Assembly: GCF_014204895.1 (NCBI RefSeq)
Contig: NZ_JACHMF010000001.1
Span: forward strand, 5,642,001-5,706,000
Origin: Paractinoplanes abujensis
GTDB lineage: Bacteria; Actinomycetota; Actinomycetes; Mycobacteriales; Micromonosporaceae
Reading direction: 5' to 3'
DNA: 64,000 bases
Shown here: positions 18,900 through 28,133 of the stretch, one piece after another
Layout of the letters: every line of letters begins with the position of its first letter
How positions within the stretch are numbered: the first letter of the stretch is position 1
Program-made: the position numbers and the translations under genes
Notes under the pieces: model-generated
The model's database searches: none
The model's input: only the letters and a program-made list of their open reading frames with translations
Told to the model about the DNA's origin: nothing

Positions 18900-20006
18900 T
18901 CAGGCCGGCTGGACCAACAGGCGGTAGTGATCGGAGAAGATCCGCAGGCCACGCCTGCGGAGCATCGGGTCGCGCAGGGCGGGCGGCACGTCGCGGGTGC
19001 GGTCCCGTTCGCGGGTGCGGTCCCGCATCTCGGCGCAGCGGGGGCGGCGGCGATCCTCGTACGCCCGGAGGGCCGCCGGCACGTCGTCGGCGGCTTTGCG
19101 CAGCTCATCACCCAGGACGACGGCGTCCTCGAACGACATGGCGGCACCCTGGGCGAGGGTCGGGGCGGTGGCGTGGGCTGCATCACCGACGAGCACTACC
19201 GGGCCGCGCGACCATGCGTCGAGAACGACCTCGTCTGTGCGCGCGACCTGGACCTTCTCGATCGCCTTGAGGATCGCCGGGGCCGGCCCGCCGAAACCGT
19301 CGAACAGCTCGCGCACCCGGGCCAGCGGATCGTCGGGGTTGGGCGCGTCGGGGGCGGTCTCGTCGGCGTGGAAGTAGAGCTTGCGGCCGCCCATCGGCAT
19401 CGCCACGAACGACGACCGGCGGCCCAGCAGCGCCGTCCAGTCGCTCAGGGGCGGGCCGCCGGTGACCACCGAGCGGTAGACGATCTGGCCGGTGGGGGTG
19501 GCCGCACCGCCCAGCCCGGCCTTGGACCGGATCGTCGAGCGGCGGCCGTCGGCCCCGACGACCAGGTCGTATTCGGCGACGCGGCCGTCGGCGAACTCGA
19601 CCTTGGCGGCGTGGTCGAAGATCTCCAGATCCCGTACGGCCGTGTCGTAACGCACCTCGCCACCGACCCCGGTCAGGAGCACCTGCTGCAGGTCGGCCCG
19701 GGACAGGGCGCGCGACTCGCCGACACCGGCCCAGAGGGCGGCCACGTCCATCTCGAAGAGCTCACGGCCCCGCGAGTCGAGGAAGGCTTGCCGGAAGATG
19801 AGGTCGCCCAGTGGGCGCAGCGGCGCGTCGAGGCCGAGCTGGCGCAGGGCCCGGGAGGCGTTGCCGGGGAGGTAGATGCCGGCCCCGGGGAGCATGGATG
19901 CCGGAAGCTCCTCCACCACGTCGGGCCGGAAGCCCGCGAGACGCAGGGCTCGCGCGGCGGCCAGCCCGGCGATTCCCGCGCCCACCACCAGGATGCGCAA
20001 CGTCAT
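18900..20006 (-). CDS. FAD-dependent monooxygenase
   Basis: Group A flavin monooxygenase (PHBH/salicylate hydroxylase type), 368 residues. Visible: the N-terminal FAD dinucleotide motif VVGAGIAGLAAARAL, the YDLVVGADGRRSTIR DG motif near residue 155, and the second FAD motif GPVVLVGDAAHATAP near 280. The start at 20006 (MTLRILVV) has gggaggcaagg upstream. NAD(P)H-dependent hydroxylation is expected; the substrate is unknown. It stands alone, with no obvious biosynthetic cluster. Confidence 0.88.
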   Translation of the reverse strand: MTLRILVVGAGIAGLAAARALRLAGFRPDVVEELPASMLPGAGIYLPGNASRALRQLGLDAPLRPLGDLIFRQAFLDSRGRELFEMDVAALWAGVGESRALSRADLQQVLLTGVGGEVRYDTAVRDLEIFDHAAKVEFADGRVAEYDLVVGADGRRSTIRSKAGLGGAATPTGQIVYRSVVTGGPPLSDWTALLGRRSSFVAMPMGGRKLYFHADETAPDAPNPDDPLARVRELFDGFGGPAPAILKAIEKVQVARTDEVVLDAWSRGPVVLVGDAAHATAPTLAQGAAMSFEDAVVLGDELRKAADDVPAALRAYEDRRRPRCAEMRDRTRERDRTRDVPPALRDPMLRRRGLRIFSDHYRLLVQPA

Positions 20007-20195
20007 CGCAGCCTTGCCTCCCACCCGTCGGACACGCGTCGGAGCCAAGACACTACCCCGAGCCACCGTCGGGGGAAACCCGCGATCATCGAGGAGTCCG
20101 AATTGTTCCGATGACGCCCATGTCTTCACTCCCGCACGGGGGTACGACGAATTACGCCGGTGTATTTCCGCCGTTCCCGGGAGAACACTGGAGCC

Positions 20196-21263
20196 ATGAC
20201 CGACCGTCTCGACGAATATCGCCGCAAACGGGACGCATCACGCACTCCGGAACCGGTGCCCGAGGCCGCGCCCAAGCGCACCGAGCAGCAGCGGTTCGTG
20301 ATTCAGCAGCATCATGCGCGGAGCCTGCACTGGGACGTGCGGCTGGAGCGGGACGGTGTGCTGGTCTCGTTCGCCGTGCCGCGTGGACTGCCTCGTGACC
20401 AGCACCGCAACAATCTGGCCAAGCACACCGAGGATCATCCGCTGGAATATCTGGACTTCTCGGGTGAGATCCCGGCCGGCGAGTACGGCGGGGGCCGGAT
20501 GACGATCTTCGACACGGGCACGTACGAGACCGGCAAGTGGCGCGACGACGAGATCGGCGTCACCTTCCACGGGGAGCGCACCGGCGGGCGCTATGTCTTC
20601 TTTCAGACCGGCGGCAACGACTGGATGGTCCGCCGGATGGATCCGCCCGAGCCGGGCTGGGAGACGATGCCTGAGGTCGTGCCCCCGATGCTGGCGACCC
20701 GGAGCACGCACCTGCCGGTCGAGGACGACGAGTGGGGCTACGAGATGGCCTGGGGCGGCCGGCGCACCACCGTCTTCGTCTCGGGCGGCCGCATCAGGCT
20801 GCTCAACGGCGACGGCGAGGACGTGACCTCGTGGTATCCGGAGATCCGCCCGCTCGGGCCGCAGCTGGCGCCGATCGAGGTCGTGCTCGACGGGGAGATC
20901 GTGACGCTGCCCGACCCGGCTCTCCTGGAACGGCGCAAGCTACCCAAGGACTCAGCCGCGGCCAAACGCGCCGCCGAGCGCACCCCGGTGCACTTCCTCG
21001 CGTACGACCTGCTCTGGCTGGAGGGTCACAGCACGGTCGAGGCCGTCCGCTATGCCGAGCGGCGTGAGTTGCTGGAGGGCCTGTCGATCAACGGCGACCA
21101 CTGGCAGACGCCGCCGTACTTCCCCGGCGGCGGCGAGTTCGCACTCGAGGCGGCCGCGGCCCAGGGCCTCGGGGGAATCGTGGCCAAACGCCTCGACTCC
21201 CCTTACCTCCCCGGACGACGCAGCCGCCTGTGGCTGGAGATCAGGCAGCCCGGCGGCGCGTGA
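20196..21263 (+). CDS. LigD-type 3'-phosphoesterase fused to an inactive ligase-like domain
   Basis: 355 residues. Residues about 35-150 are the LigD phosphoesterase module that trims 3' ends in non-homologous end joining, with its motifs intact: FVIQQHHARSLHWDVRLERD, SFAVPRGLP and GEYGGGRMTIFDTGTYE. Residues about 165-355 match the ATP-dependent DNA ligase nucleotidyltransferase fold, with VVLDGEIV and GGIVAKRLDSPYLPGRRS. The nucleophile motif KxDG is AWGG (residues 185-188), so the adenylated Lys is lost, and WLKIK has become WLEIR. It therefore looks like an active phosphoesterase with a pseudo-ligase DNA-binding partner. I placed the start at ATG 20196. The 3' end overlaps the next gene by 23 bp. 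Confidence 0.87.
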   Translation: MTDRLDEYRRKRDASRTPEPVPEAAPKRTEQQRFVIQQHHARSLHWDVRLERDGVLVSFAVPRGLPRDQHRNNLAKHTEDHPLEYLDFSGEIPAGEYGGGRMTIFDTGTYETGKWRDDEIGVTFHGERTGGRYVFFQTGGNDWMVRRMDPPEPGWETMPEVVPPMLATRSTHLPVEDDEWGYEMAWGGRRTTVFVSGGRIRLLNGDGEDVTSWYPEIRPLGPQLAPIEVVLDGEIVTLPDPALLERRKLPKDSAAAKRAAERTPVHFLAYDLLWLEGHSTVEAVRYAERRELLEGLSINGDHWQTPPYFPGGGEFALEAAAAQGLGGIVAKRLDSPYLPGRRSRLWLEIRQPGGA

Positions 21264-22803
21264 GGACCAGCGCCCCGGCCCCGGCCAGCACCAGCAGCAG
21301 ACCGATGGCGCCGAACAGGGCGCCCTGCGGCCCGGTGATCGGCAGACCGCCCTCGCCACCACCTTCGCCGCCGCCGTCACCGGGGGCCGGCGCGGCGGCC
21401 GGGTTGATGACGACCGCCGCCGTGTTGTTGGCTGGGTTCAGCTCGCCCGCCTCGGCCTCCACGACAAACGTCACCGCACCCCGGGCCCCCGGGATCACCT
21501 GGTCGACGCGCAGCCCGAACTCGAACTTCACGGTGCCGCCGGGCTTGAGCAGCGCGGAGGAATAGCACTTGTAGCGCGGCGCACCCGGCGCCCCGGGCCG
21601 GGCCCAGTCGTCCGTGCCGTCGGCGGACATCGGGTAGCACCTGTCCGGCACCCGGACTGCGGTGCTGCCCTTGGGCACGAAGAAGCGGGTCTTCGGCACG
21701 CCGGTGTTGGAGGAGTCGTCGAACGTCGCCGGCCCGTGGTTGAGCAGGCCGACCGGCACGGTGACCACGGCGCCCTCCGGACCCGACACCGTGGCGCCGA
21801 CCGCGGCCAGGTCGGCCGAGTTCCGGCCGGTGATGGTGAACTTCAGGGCGTGCTGGGGATTCCCGGTCAGGGCCTGCGGAGGACCGGCCTTGGCCGTGGC
21901 TACCGGAGTCAGCCGCAGCACACCGCCGCGCCCGGGCGTGCCGGTCGGCCCGTAGCCGGCGTTGCGCTGCCATTGCTGCTCGTCGGCGAGTTCCTCGTCG
22001 GTCATCCATTCGAAGGTGCTGGCCTCCAAGCCGGGGGCGGGGGTGTCGGCCCGCACCCGGAACGGCAGGTTCACCCGGTACGTCGTCCCGGGCTCGAGCG
22101 CCTGGTCGAACGTGCACCAGGCCAACCGGCCGTCGACGTAGTCGCAGTTGCTGTACTGCGTACGGCTCTCGAGGAAGTATGCGCGGCCGGCACGGAACCC
22201 GACGCCCTGCGCCGCCACGGAGCCCGTGTTCCTGATCTCGAGCGGGCCGTTGACCGAGGCGCCCGGTGCGGCGCGCACGAAGCGGTCGCCGGTCACGGAG
22301 GTCAGCGTCACCCCCTCGCCGACCGTGATCCGGGCCGTGCGGGTGACCGGGGCGTATCCCTTGACGGTCATCGTCGCGGTGAGCGTGGCCTGCAGGCCGG
22401 GGGCGGCGTCGGCGGCGATCCTGATGATGGCGCCGGACTGCCCGGAGTCGGCACCGGCCGGGGTCAGCGCGGTCACCGGCGGACTGCAGCTCAGATCGAC
22501 GTTGCCGGGGGTGACCGTGCGGCAGTTGTCCCCGGCGCTCTGGGGCGAGAACCGGAAGGCCGGGTCCTGGTCGATGAACTGGTACCGGAGACTGACCGCG
22601 TCGCCGGCCAAGGCCAGGGTCCGGTCGGCGAACAGGCGCGTGGCGATCGACGTGCCGGGGCCGGGCGTGACTGTGTAGCTCTTGACGTAGAAATCGACCT
22701 TGGCCGCAGCCGAGGGTGCGGCCTGAGCCGGCATCGCCCAGGCGGATACGAGCGCCATTGCGGCCAGACCGGCCGGCAGACGACGCAGGACAAGTGGACG
22801 CAT
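21241..22803 (-). CDS. LPXTG cell-wall-anchored surface protein
   Basis: 520 residues. A signal peptide (LRRLPAGLAAMALVSAWAMPAQA) is followed by several beta-sandwich-like repeats of the uncharacterised DUF11/CARDB kind, then a Gly/Glu-rich spacer. It ends in a classical sortase signal: LPITG, a hydrophobic helix and RRR. The start at 22803 has ggaggag 6 nt upstream. The next gene upstream encodes a paralogue without the anchor. The function is unknown; surface adhesion or a matrix role is a guess. Confidence 0.88.
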   Translation of the reverse strand: MRPLVLRRLPAGLAAMALVSAWAMPAQAAPSAAAKVDFYVKSYTVTPGPGTSIATRLFADRTLALAGDAVSLRYQFIDQDPAFRFSPQSAGDNCRTVTPGNVDLSCSPPVTALTPAGADSGQSGAIIRIAADAAPGLQATLTATMTVKGYAPVTRTARITVGEGVTLTSVTGDRFVRAAPGASVNGPLEIRNTGSVAAQGVGFRAGRAYFLESRTQYSNCDYVDGRLAWCTFDQALEPGTTYRVNLPFRVRADTPAPGLEASTFEWMTDEELADEQQWQRNAGYGPTGTPGRGGVLRLTPVATAKAGPPQALTGNPQHALKFTITGRNSADLAAVGATVSGPEGAVVTVPVGLLNHGPATFDDSSNTGVPKTRFFVPKGSTAVRVPDRCYPMSADGTDDWARPGAPGAPRYKCYSSALLKPGGTVKFEFGLRVDQVIPGARGAVTFVVEAEAGELNPANNTAAVVINPAAAPAPGDGGGEGGGEGGLPITGPQGALFGAIGLLLVLAGAGALVLTRRRAA

Positions 22804-22880
22804 CGGGGCTCCTCCGCATGACCCGAACATCAAAACGTCCGCAGTGTAGGGATCATCTCGGTGGCCCGCAGTCCCGCGGC

Positions 22881-24275
22881 CTAATTGATTACGATGGCCG
22901 CGGTGTTGTTCTTCTTGTTGAGCTCCGCGGCCGGCGCACCGACGGCCACCGCACCCCGGGCGCCCTTGACGACCTTGTCGATCCGCAGGCCGAAGCTGAA
23001 CTTGAGCGTGCCACCGACCTTGAGCAGCGAGAAGAAGTCACAGCTGTAGCGCAGCGATCCCGGCGCGCCGGGCCGGTTCTCGTCGATCTTGCCGGTGATC
23101 GCCATCGGGAAGCAGCGGTCGGGCACGCGCACCGCGGTCGTGCCCTTGGGCACGTAGAACCGGGTGGTCGGCCAGGTGCCGTTGACCCGGCTGTGGTCGA
23201 TTGCGGCGGGCCCGTTGTTGCGCAGGCCGACCGGCACGGTGACGACCGCACCCTTCTTACCCTTGGCCTTGGCGGCGACGGCGGCCAGATCGCTCGACTT
23301 CGTGCCGGTGACGGTGAGCTTCAGGCTGTGCGCCGCGTACTCCGTCACGGACGCCTGCGGCGGACCGGCCTTCGCGGTGACGACCTCGGTCAGCTTGAGC
23401 ACACCGCCCCGGCCGGCCGGGCCGAGCCGGCCGAACCCGCCCTTGATCACGTACTGCCGCAGGTCGGCGAACTCCTCGTCGGTCATCCAGCGCCACCCGG
23501 CGTACTGCTCGCTCGGGGCCGCGGTGTCCTTACGCACCCGCTGCGGCAGGGTGACCTGGTAGGTCGCGCCCGCGGCGAGCGTCTGCGGGAAGACGCACGC
23601 GGTCAGCACGCCGTCGAGGTAGGCGCAGTTGCTGTATTGGGTGCGGGACTCGAAGGCGTACTGGGTGGAGGCGAGGACGGCCGTGCCCTGCGCCGGCACC
23701 GCGGACGAGTTGGTGATGGTCAGCGGGGTGTCGAGGGTGGCGCCGGGTGCGGCCGAGCGCTCCTTCTCGGGCTCGACGGGGGTGAGCGCCACGCCCTCGC
23801 CGGCGGTGATCCGGGCCGTACGGGTGACCGGGGCGTAGCCCTTCACTGTCATCGTCGCGGTGAGCGTGGCCTGGTCGCCGGGCTTGGCCGCGCCGTCGAC
23901 CTGCACCCAGCCCACGACTGCGGAGTCGACACCGGCCGGGGTCAGCGCGCTCACCTCGGCGCCGCAGTTCAGCTCGAGCAGGGTCTCGATGTCGACGCTG
24001 CAGTTGTTGGGATGGCCCGCCTCCTGCAGACGGAAGACCCGGTTCTGGTTGACGAAGCGGTATTTGATGCTGACCGCGCCGCGCGCCACCGGCAGCGGCC
24101 GATCGGCGAACAGCAGCGTGTAGATCAGCTCGCCGTGGCCCGGGGCGATCGTGTAGCTCTTGACGAAGAGATCCACCTTGGCCTTGGCCGCCGCTTGCGC
24201 GGGCAGCGCCCAGGCCAGAACGAGGGCCATCGCGGCCAGACCGGCGAGCAATCGGTGCAGAACTGGTCGGCGCAT
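22881..24275 (-). CDS. Secreted paralogue lacking the sortase anchor
   Basis: 464 residues with a signal peptide (LLAGLAAMALVLAWALPAQA). It aligns with its neighbour throughout: VDLFVKSYT with VDFYVKSYT, MTVKGYAPVTRTARIT in both, and SRTQYSNC in both. It stops at TAAIVIN, exactly where the neighbour continues into the Gly-rich spacer and LPITG. It is therefore probably released to the medium or held by its partner. The start at 24275 has ggagggg upstream. The two lie 77 bp apart on the same strand and most likely arose by tandem duplication. Confidence 0.87.
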   Translation of the reverse strand: MRRPVLHRLLAGLAAMALVLAWALPAQAAAKAKVDLFVKSYTIAPGHGELIYTLLFADRPLPVARGAVSIKYRFVNQNRVFRLQEAGHPNNCSVDIETLLELNCGAEVSALTPAGVDSAVVGWVQVDGAAKPGDQATLTATMTVKGYAPVTRTARITAGEGVALTPVEPEKERSAAPGATLDTPLTITNSSAVPAQGTAVLASTQYAFESRTQYSNCAYLDGVLTACVFPQTLAAGATYQVTLPQRVRKDTAAPSEQYAGWRWMTDEEFADLRQYVIKGGFGRLGPAGRGGVLKLTEVVTAKAGPPQASVTEYAAHSLKLTVTGTKSSDLAAVAAKAKGKKGAVVTVPVGLRNNGPAAIDHSRVNGTWPTTRFYVPKGTTAVRVPDRCFPMAITGKIDENRPGAPGSLRYSCDFFSLLKVGGTLKFSFGLRIDKVVKGARGAVAVGAPAAELNKKNNTAAIVIN

Positions 24276-24515
24276 CGGACCCCTCCGTTGTCCTTGAACC
24301 ATCAAAGGCGCCCGCAGCATAGAGATCAACAGAAACTCCCGCGGCCCCGAAACAGAATTGTTATCTCTCGTTAACGTAAAATCCGATTGAATCCGTCCGC
24401 CCGGCGCACCGGCAGTCCGTGCTCCGAGTATGGCTTCCCGGTTCCCTTCAACGCAGCCCCCCGGCTCCCGATGAAGGGTTTACCGGTGACCGCAGCGGAA
24501 AGGTCTTCTGTTTAG

Positions 24516-25910
24516 ATGCACGCCGACAGCCCCCCGCCCTCCGCACCCGTGACCGAGATGTCTGCTGAACTCTGGAACTCCGCCGCCCGCGTCCTCGAGA
24601 TCAACTGGCAGGACGACCACATGGTCCCGTCCCGCCGCCTCTATCCCCACCAGTGGAGCTGGGACGCCGCTTTCATCGCGGTCGGCCTGGCCTACGTGAA
24701 CCCGGCGCGCGCCTGGCGTGACCTGCGCAGCCTGTTCGAGGCGCAGTGGCCGGACGGCCGCGTGCCGCACATCGTCTTCGATCCCGCGACCGCGGAGGCG
24801 GACTACTTCCCCGGGCCGGCCTTCTGGAGCGTTCCCCCGTACGCGAACCGGCCGTCACACGGAAGCACCGGGATCGTGCAGCCTCCGCTGCACGCGGTGG
24901 CGGCGTGGGAGGTCTACCGCCGCGCGTCGGCCCACGGCGCGGCGTGCGTCCAGCAGGCGTACGGGGAACTGGAATGGCTCTATCCCCGCCTGGTGGCCCA
25001 GCAGGACTATCTGACGACGCGCCGCGACCTGGGCGAGGGTGGGCTGGCCGCCCTGGTGCACCCGTGGGAGTCGGGGCTCGACAACAGCCCGGCCTGGGAC
25101 GCCGCGCTGGCCGGGGTGCCCGCCGACTTGTCGCTGCTGACCACGTTCCGCCGGCGTGACCTCGACGTGGCCGACGCCGCGCACCGCCCGACCGACCGGG
25201 ACTACGCCCGCTACGTCGGCCTGGTGCTGAGCTATCGGGCCGAGCAGTATTCGGACACCGCGCTGCTGCGGCGGCACGCGTTCGCCGTCGAGTGCCCCTC
25301 GTTCAACGCGATCCTGGGCGCCGCCGAGCTGGCCCTGGCACAGATCGCGGCCGTGCTGGGGCGGGCCGCCGAGGCCGACGCGCACCGCGAGCGGGCGCAG
25401 CGGATCACCGGCGCGATCGTCAAGCGGCTGTGGAATCCCGAGACCCGCACGTTCCACGTCCGCGACCTGCACACCGGCACGCTCAGCCCGGCCCGCTGCG
25501 TGAGCGGCCTGCTGCCGTTGATGCTGCCCGACCTGCCCGCCGCGCAGGTCGACGGGGTGCTGGCCGAGGCCCGTTCGCCACGGTTCGGCCTGCCCGACGA
25601 GACGGGGCTGCCGGTGCCGAGCTACGACCGTACGGCGCCCGATTTCGACACCCGGCGCTACTGGCGCGGGCCGGTCTGGATCAATGTGAACTGGCTGCTG
25701 CGGCGGGGCCTGCTGACCCACGGCCGGCTCGACGAGGCCAAGGACCTGCGGGCCGCGATGGTGCGGCTGGTGCACCGCAACGGCCACTTCGAGTACTTCC
25801 ACCCGAAGAACGGCGAAGGCCTGGGCGCGCCCACGTTCAGCTGGACGGCCGCCCTGGCCCTCGACCTGCTCGCCGACCGATCGGTGCCCGCGTACGCGAA
25901 AGCGGGTTGA
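24516..25910 (+). CDS. GH63-like glycoside hydrolase (glucosylglycerate/mannosylglycerate hydrolase type)
   Basis: 464 residues forming an (alpha/alpha)6 barrel. Characteristic segments: YPHQWSWDAAF near residue 47, HPWESGLDNSPAWD near 185 with the acid Asp, and YFHPKNGEGLGAPTFSWTAA near 430 with the second catalytic Glu. This pattern fits the branch of GH63 that hydrolyses glucosylglycerate or mannosylglycerate, compatible solutes that actinobacteria make under nitrogen or heat stress. The exact substrate is inferred. The ATG at 24516 has ggaaagg upstream; an internal GTG or ATG 12-15 codons later is possible. Confidence 0.8.
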   Translation: MHADSPPPSAPVTEMSAELWNSAARVLEINWQDDHMVPSRRLYPHQWSWDAAFIAVGLAYVNPARAWRDLRSLFEAQWPDGRVPHIVFDPATAEADYFPGPAFWSVPPYANRPSHGSTGIVQPPLHAVAAWEVYRRASAHGAACVQQAYGELEWLYPRLVAQQDYLTTRRDLGEGGLAALVHPWESGLDNSPAWDAALAGVPADLSLLTTFRRRDLDVADAAHRPTDRDYARYVGLVLSYRAEQYSDTALLRRHAFAVECPSFNAILGAAELALAQIAAVLGRAAEADAHRERAQRITGAIVKRLWNPETRTFHVRDLHTGTLSPARCVSGLLPLMLPDLPAAQVDGVLAEARSPRFGLPDETGLPVPSYDRTAPDFDTRRYWRGPVWINVNWLLRRGLLTHGRLDEAKDLRAAMVRLVHRNGHFEYFHPKNGEGLGAPTFSWTAALALDLLADRSVPAYAKAG

Positions 25911-25920
25911 CCTGACCGAG

Positions 25921-27012
25921 CTAGCTGGAGCTCACGACTACCGAGCGCAGCACGCCGCCGGTGTGCATCTTCTTGAAGGCCTCCTCGACCCCGCCCAGCG
26001 GGATCTCCTCGGTCACGAACGCGTCGAGGTCGAGGCGGCCCTGCAGGTAGAGGTCGGTGAGCATCGGGAAGTCGCGGGTGGGCAGGCAGTCGCCGTACCA
26101 GCTCGACTTGAGCGCGCCGCCGCGTCCGAAGATCTCCAGCAGCGGCAGCTCGATCTTCATGTCGGGGGTGGGCACGCCGACCAGCACCACCGTGCCGGCC
26201 AGGTCACGAGCGTAGAAAGCCTGCTCGTACGTCTCGGGACGGCCCACCGCCTCGACCACGACGTCCGCCCCGAACCCGCCGGTCAGCTCCTTGACCTTCT
26301 CGACCACGTCGACGCCACGGGCGTTGACCGTGTGGGTCGCGCCGAAGCCCTTGGCCCACTCCAGCTTCTGGTCGTCGGTGTCGATCGCGATGATCGTGGT
26401 CGCCCCGGCCAGCGCCGCGCCCACCACCGCGCCGTCGCCGACCCCGCCGCAGCCGATCACCGCGACCGAGTCGCCGCGGGTCACACCGCCGGTGTTGATG
26501 GCCGCGCCGATGCCCGCCATCACGCCGCAGCCGAGCAGACCCACGGCGGCGGCCCGGGCCCGCGGGTCCACCTTTGTGCACTGTCCCGCGTGTACGAGCG
26601 TCTTCTCCGCGAACGCGCCGATGCCCAGGGCCGGCGACAGCTCGGTGCCGTCCTCCAGGGTCATCTTCTGGCCGGCGTTGTGGGTGGCGAAGCAGTACCA
26701 CGGCTTGCCCTTCCGGCAGGCCCGGCAGACGCCGCAGACGGCCCGCCAGTTGAGCACCACGAAGTCGCCCGGGGCGACGTCGGTGACCCCGGCTCCGACC
26801 GACTCGACCACACCGGCCGCCTCGTGGCCCAGCAGGAACGGGAAGTCGTCGTTGATGCCGCCCTCGCGATAGTGCAGGTCGGTGTGGCACACCCCGCACG
26901 CCTGGATCGCGACCACGGCCTCACCCGGACCCGGATCGGGCACCACGATCGTGGTGAGCTCGACGGGGGCACCCTTGCTGCGGGCGATCACGCCCTGCAC
27001 TCGCTGACTCAT
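25921..27012 (-). CDS. S-(hydroxymethyl)mycothiol dehydrogenase
   Basis: Zinc-dependent medium-chain dehydrogenase oxidising the formaldehyde-mycothiol adduct, 363 residues, the family length. Visible: the catalytic zinc site [10 protein letters not shown] and GHEAAGVVE, the structural zinc Cys cluster [15 protein letters not shown], and the NAD site [10 protein letters not shown] set the start at 27012 (MSQRVQG). It lies 20 bp after a MarR gene on the same strand, which probably regulates it. Mycothiol use confirms an actinobacterial host. Confidence 0.92.
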   Translation of the reverse strand: MSQRVQGVIARSKGAPVELTTIVVPDPGPGEAVVAIQACGVCHTDLHYREGGINDDFPFLLGHEAAGVVESVGAGVTDVAPGDFVVLNWRAVCGVCRACRKGKPWYCFATHNAGQKMTLEDGTELSPALGIGAFAEKTLVHAGQCTKVDPRARAAAVGLLGCGVMAGIGAAINTGGVTRGDSVAVIGCGGVGDGAVVGAALAGATTIIAIDTDDQKLEWAKGFGATHTVNARGVDVVEKVKELTGGFGADVVVEAVGRPETYEQAFYARDLAGTVVLVGVPTPDMKIELPLLEIFGRGGALKSSWYGDCLPTRDFPMLTDLYLQGRLDLDAFVTEEIPLGGVEEAFKKMHTGGVLRSVVVSSS

Positions 27013-27031
27013 GGGCCCAGCGTAGAGGCGA

Positions 27032-27532
27032 TCAGGCGCACGGGTCAGCGGCGAGGCGAACATCGAGCGGCTGGTCGAGCAGCGTGTCGGCCAGCTTGGC
27101 CAGCTGCCGCACCTGGGCCGGGGTGAGCCGGTCGAAGACGAGCTGCTGCACGGCCTCGACGTGACCGGGCGCGGAATCCCTGATCTTGTCGAACCCGGCC
27201 TCGGTGAGCACGGCGATCTGCACGCGGCCGTCGGCCGGGTCACGCTCGCGGCGCACCCACCCCTGGCCCTCGAGCCGGGCCACGACGTGCGAGAGGCGCG
27301 AGAGGGAGGCGCTCACATTCTTGGCGAGCTTGCTCATGGCCAGCCGGCGGTCGGGCTGCTCGCTGAGGCGCACGAGAACGATGTAGCCCATGTGGGTCAG
27401 CCCGGCGTCGCGTTGCAGCTGGGCTTCGAGCGCCGCAGGCACCTTGATCAGCACTTCGACGAAGCGGCGCCAGGTCTGCTGCTGCTCGTCGCTCAACCAC
27501 CGTGGCTGGGCCACACCGGATGGGTCTGTCAT
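27032..27532 (-). CDS. MarR-family transcriptional regulator
   Basis: 166 residues with a winged helix: [22 protein letters not shown] as the recognition region and [21 protein letters not shown] as the wing. It heads a two-gene operon with the mycothiol formaldehyde dehydrogenase and is likely to respond to electrophile or aldehyde stress. The ligand is unknown. Confidence 0.88.
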   Translation of the reverse strand: MTDPSGVAQPRWLSDEQQQTWRRFVEVLIKVPAALEAQLQRDAGLTHMGYIVLVRLSEQPDRRLAMSKLAKNVSASLSRLSHVVARLEGQGWVRRERDPADGRVQIAVLTEAGFDKIRDSAPGHVEAVQQLVFDRLTPAQVRQLAKLADTLLDQPLDVRLAADPCA

Positions 27533-27648
27533 GCACGAAGGTTAGTAGCGGCCCGGCTCCAGGTCACGATCCGGGTCTGATCGATCGACGACCGGCGTTG
27601 TCCCTAGTACGCTGCGCTCGGACTTTCCCGGGGGCCGACCAGAAGCGG

Positions 27649-27701
27649 CACGGCGCCGGCACCGGTTCGGCTGGGGGGCCACGACCGGTGCCGGCGCCGT
27701 G
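27649..27701 (-). terminator. Long perfect hairpin, terminator of the cupin gene
   Basis: An 18-bp perfect stem (27649-27666 with 27684-27701) encloses a 17-nt loop and starts 24 bp past the cupin stop. No U-tract is seen. It also insulates the MarR promoter region. Confidence 0.7.
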
Positions 27702-27725
27702 CTCACATCGGCGACGCCGCGGAGG

Positions 27726-28115
27726 CTAGCTCTGCGGCGGCTCGTCCTTGCCGGCCTCCTCGAGGGCGTCGGCCTCTTCCTTCGTCTTGTGCACAGCGCC
27801 CTCGGCGTGCTCCGGGGGGCCGTAGACGGTGTAGAGGACCAGCGGGTTCGGGCCGGTGTTGAGGAAGTTGTGCTTGCGCCCGGCCGGGACCACGACGAGG
27901 TCGCCCTGGGCGACCTTGCGCTCCTGGCCGGAGACGACAGCCTTCCCGGTCCCGCTGACGAAGGTGAGGATCTGGTCCACCTCGTGAACCTCCTCACCGA
28001 TCTCGCCGTCCGGCGGGATCGTCATGATGACCAGCTGGGTGTGCTTGCCGGTCCAGAGCACGCGGCGGAAGTCCGGGCTCTCCTCGGCGACGGTGGCGAT
28101 GGTGAAGTGCTCCAT
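27726..28115 (-). CDS. Single-domain cupin protein
   Basis: 129 residues. The cupin barrel has EEVHEVDQILTFVSGTG as motif 1 (Glu and His ligands) and VVPAGRKHNFLN as motif 2 (His). The acidic tail KEEADALEEAGKDEPP is disordered. The role is unknown; members bind a metal and a small ligand or act as isomerases or dioxygenases. It is a few bases downstream of the EAL-protein stop on the same strand. Confidence 0.85.
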   Translation of the reverse strand: MEHFTIATVAEESPDFRRVLWTGKHTQLVIMTIPPDGEIGEEVHEVDQILTFVSGTGKAVVSGQERKVAQGDLVVVPAGRKHNFLNTGPNPLVLYTVYGPPEHAEGAVHKTKEEADALEEAGKDEPPQS

Positions 28116-28133
28116 GCCTCTGCTGTACCCAGC

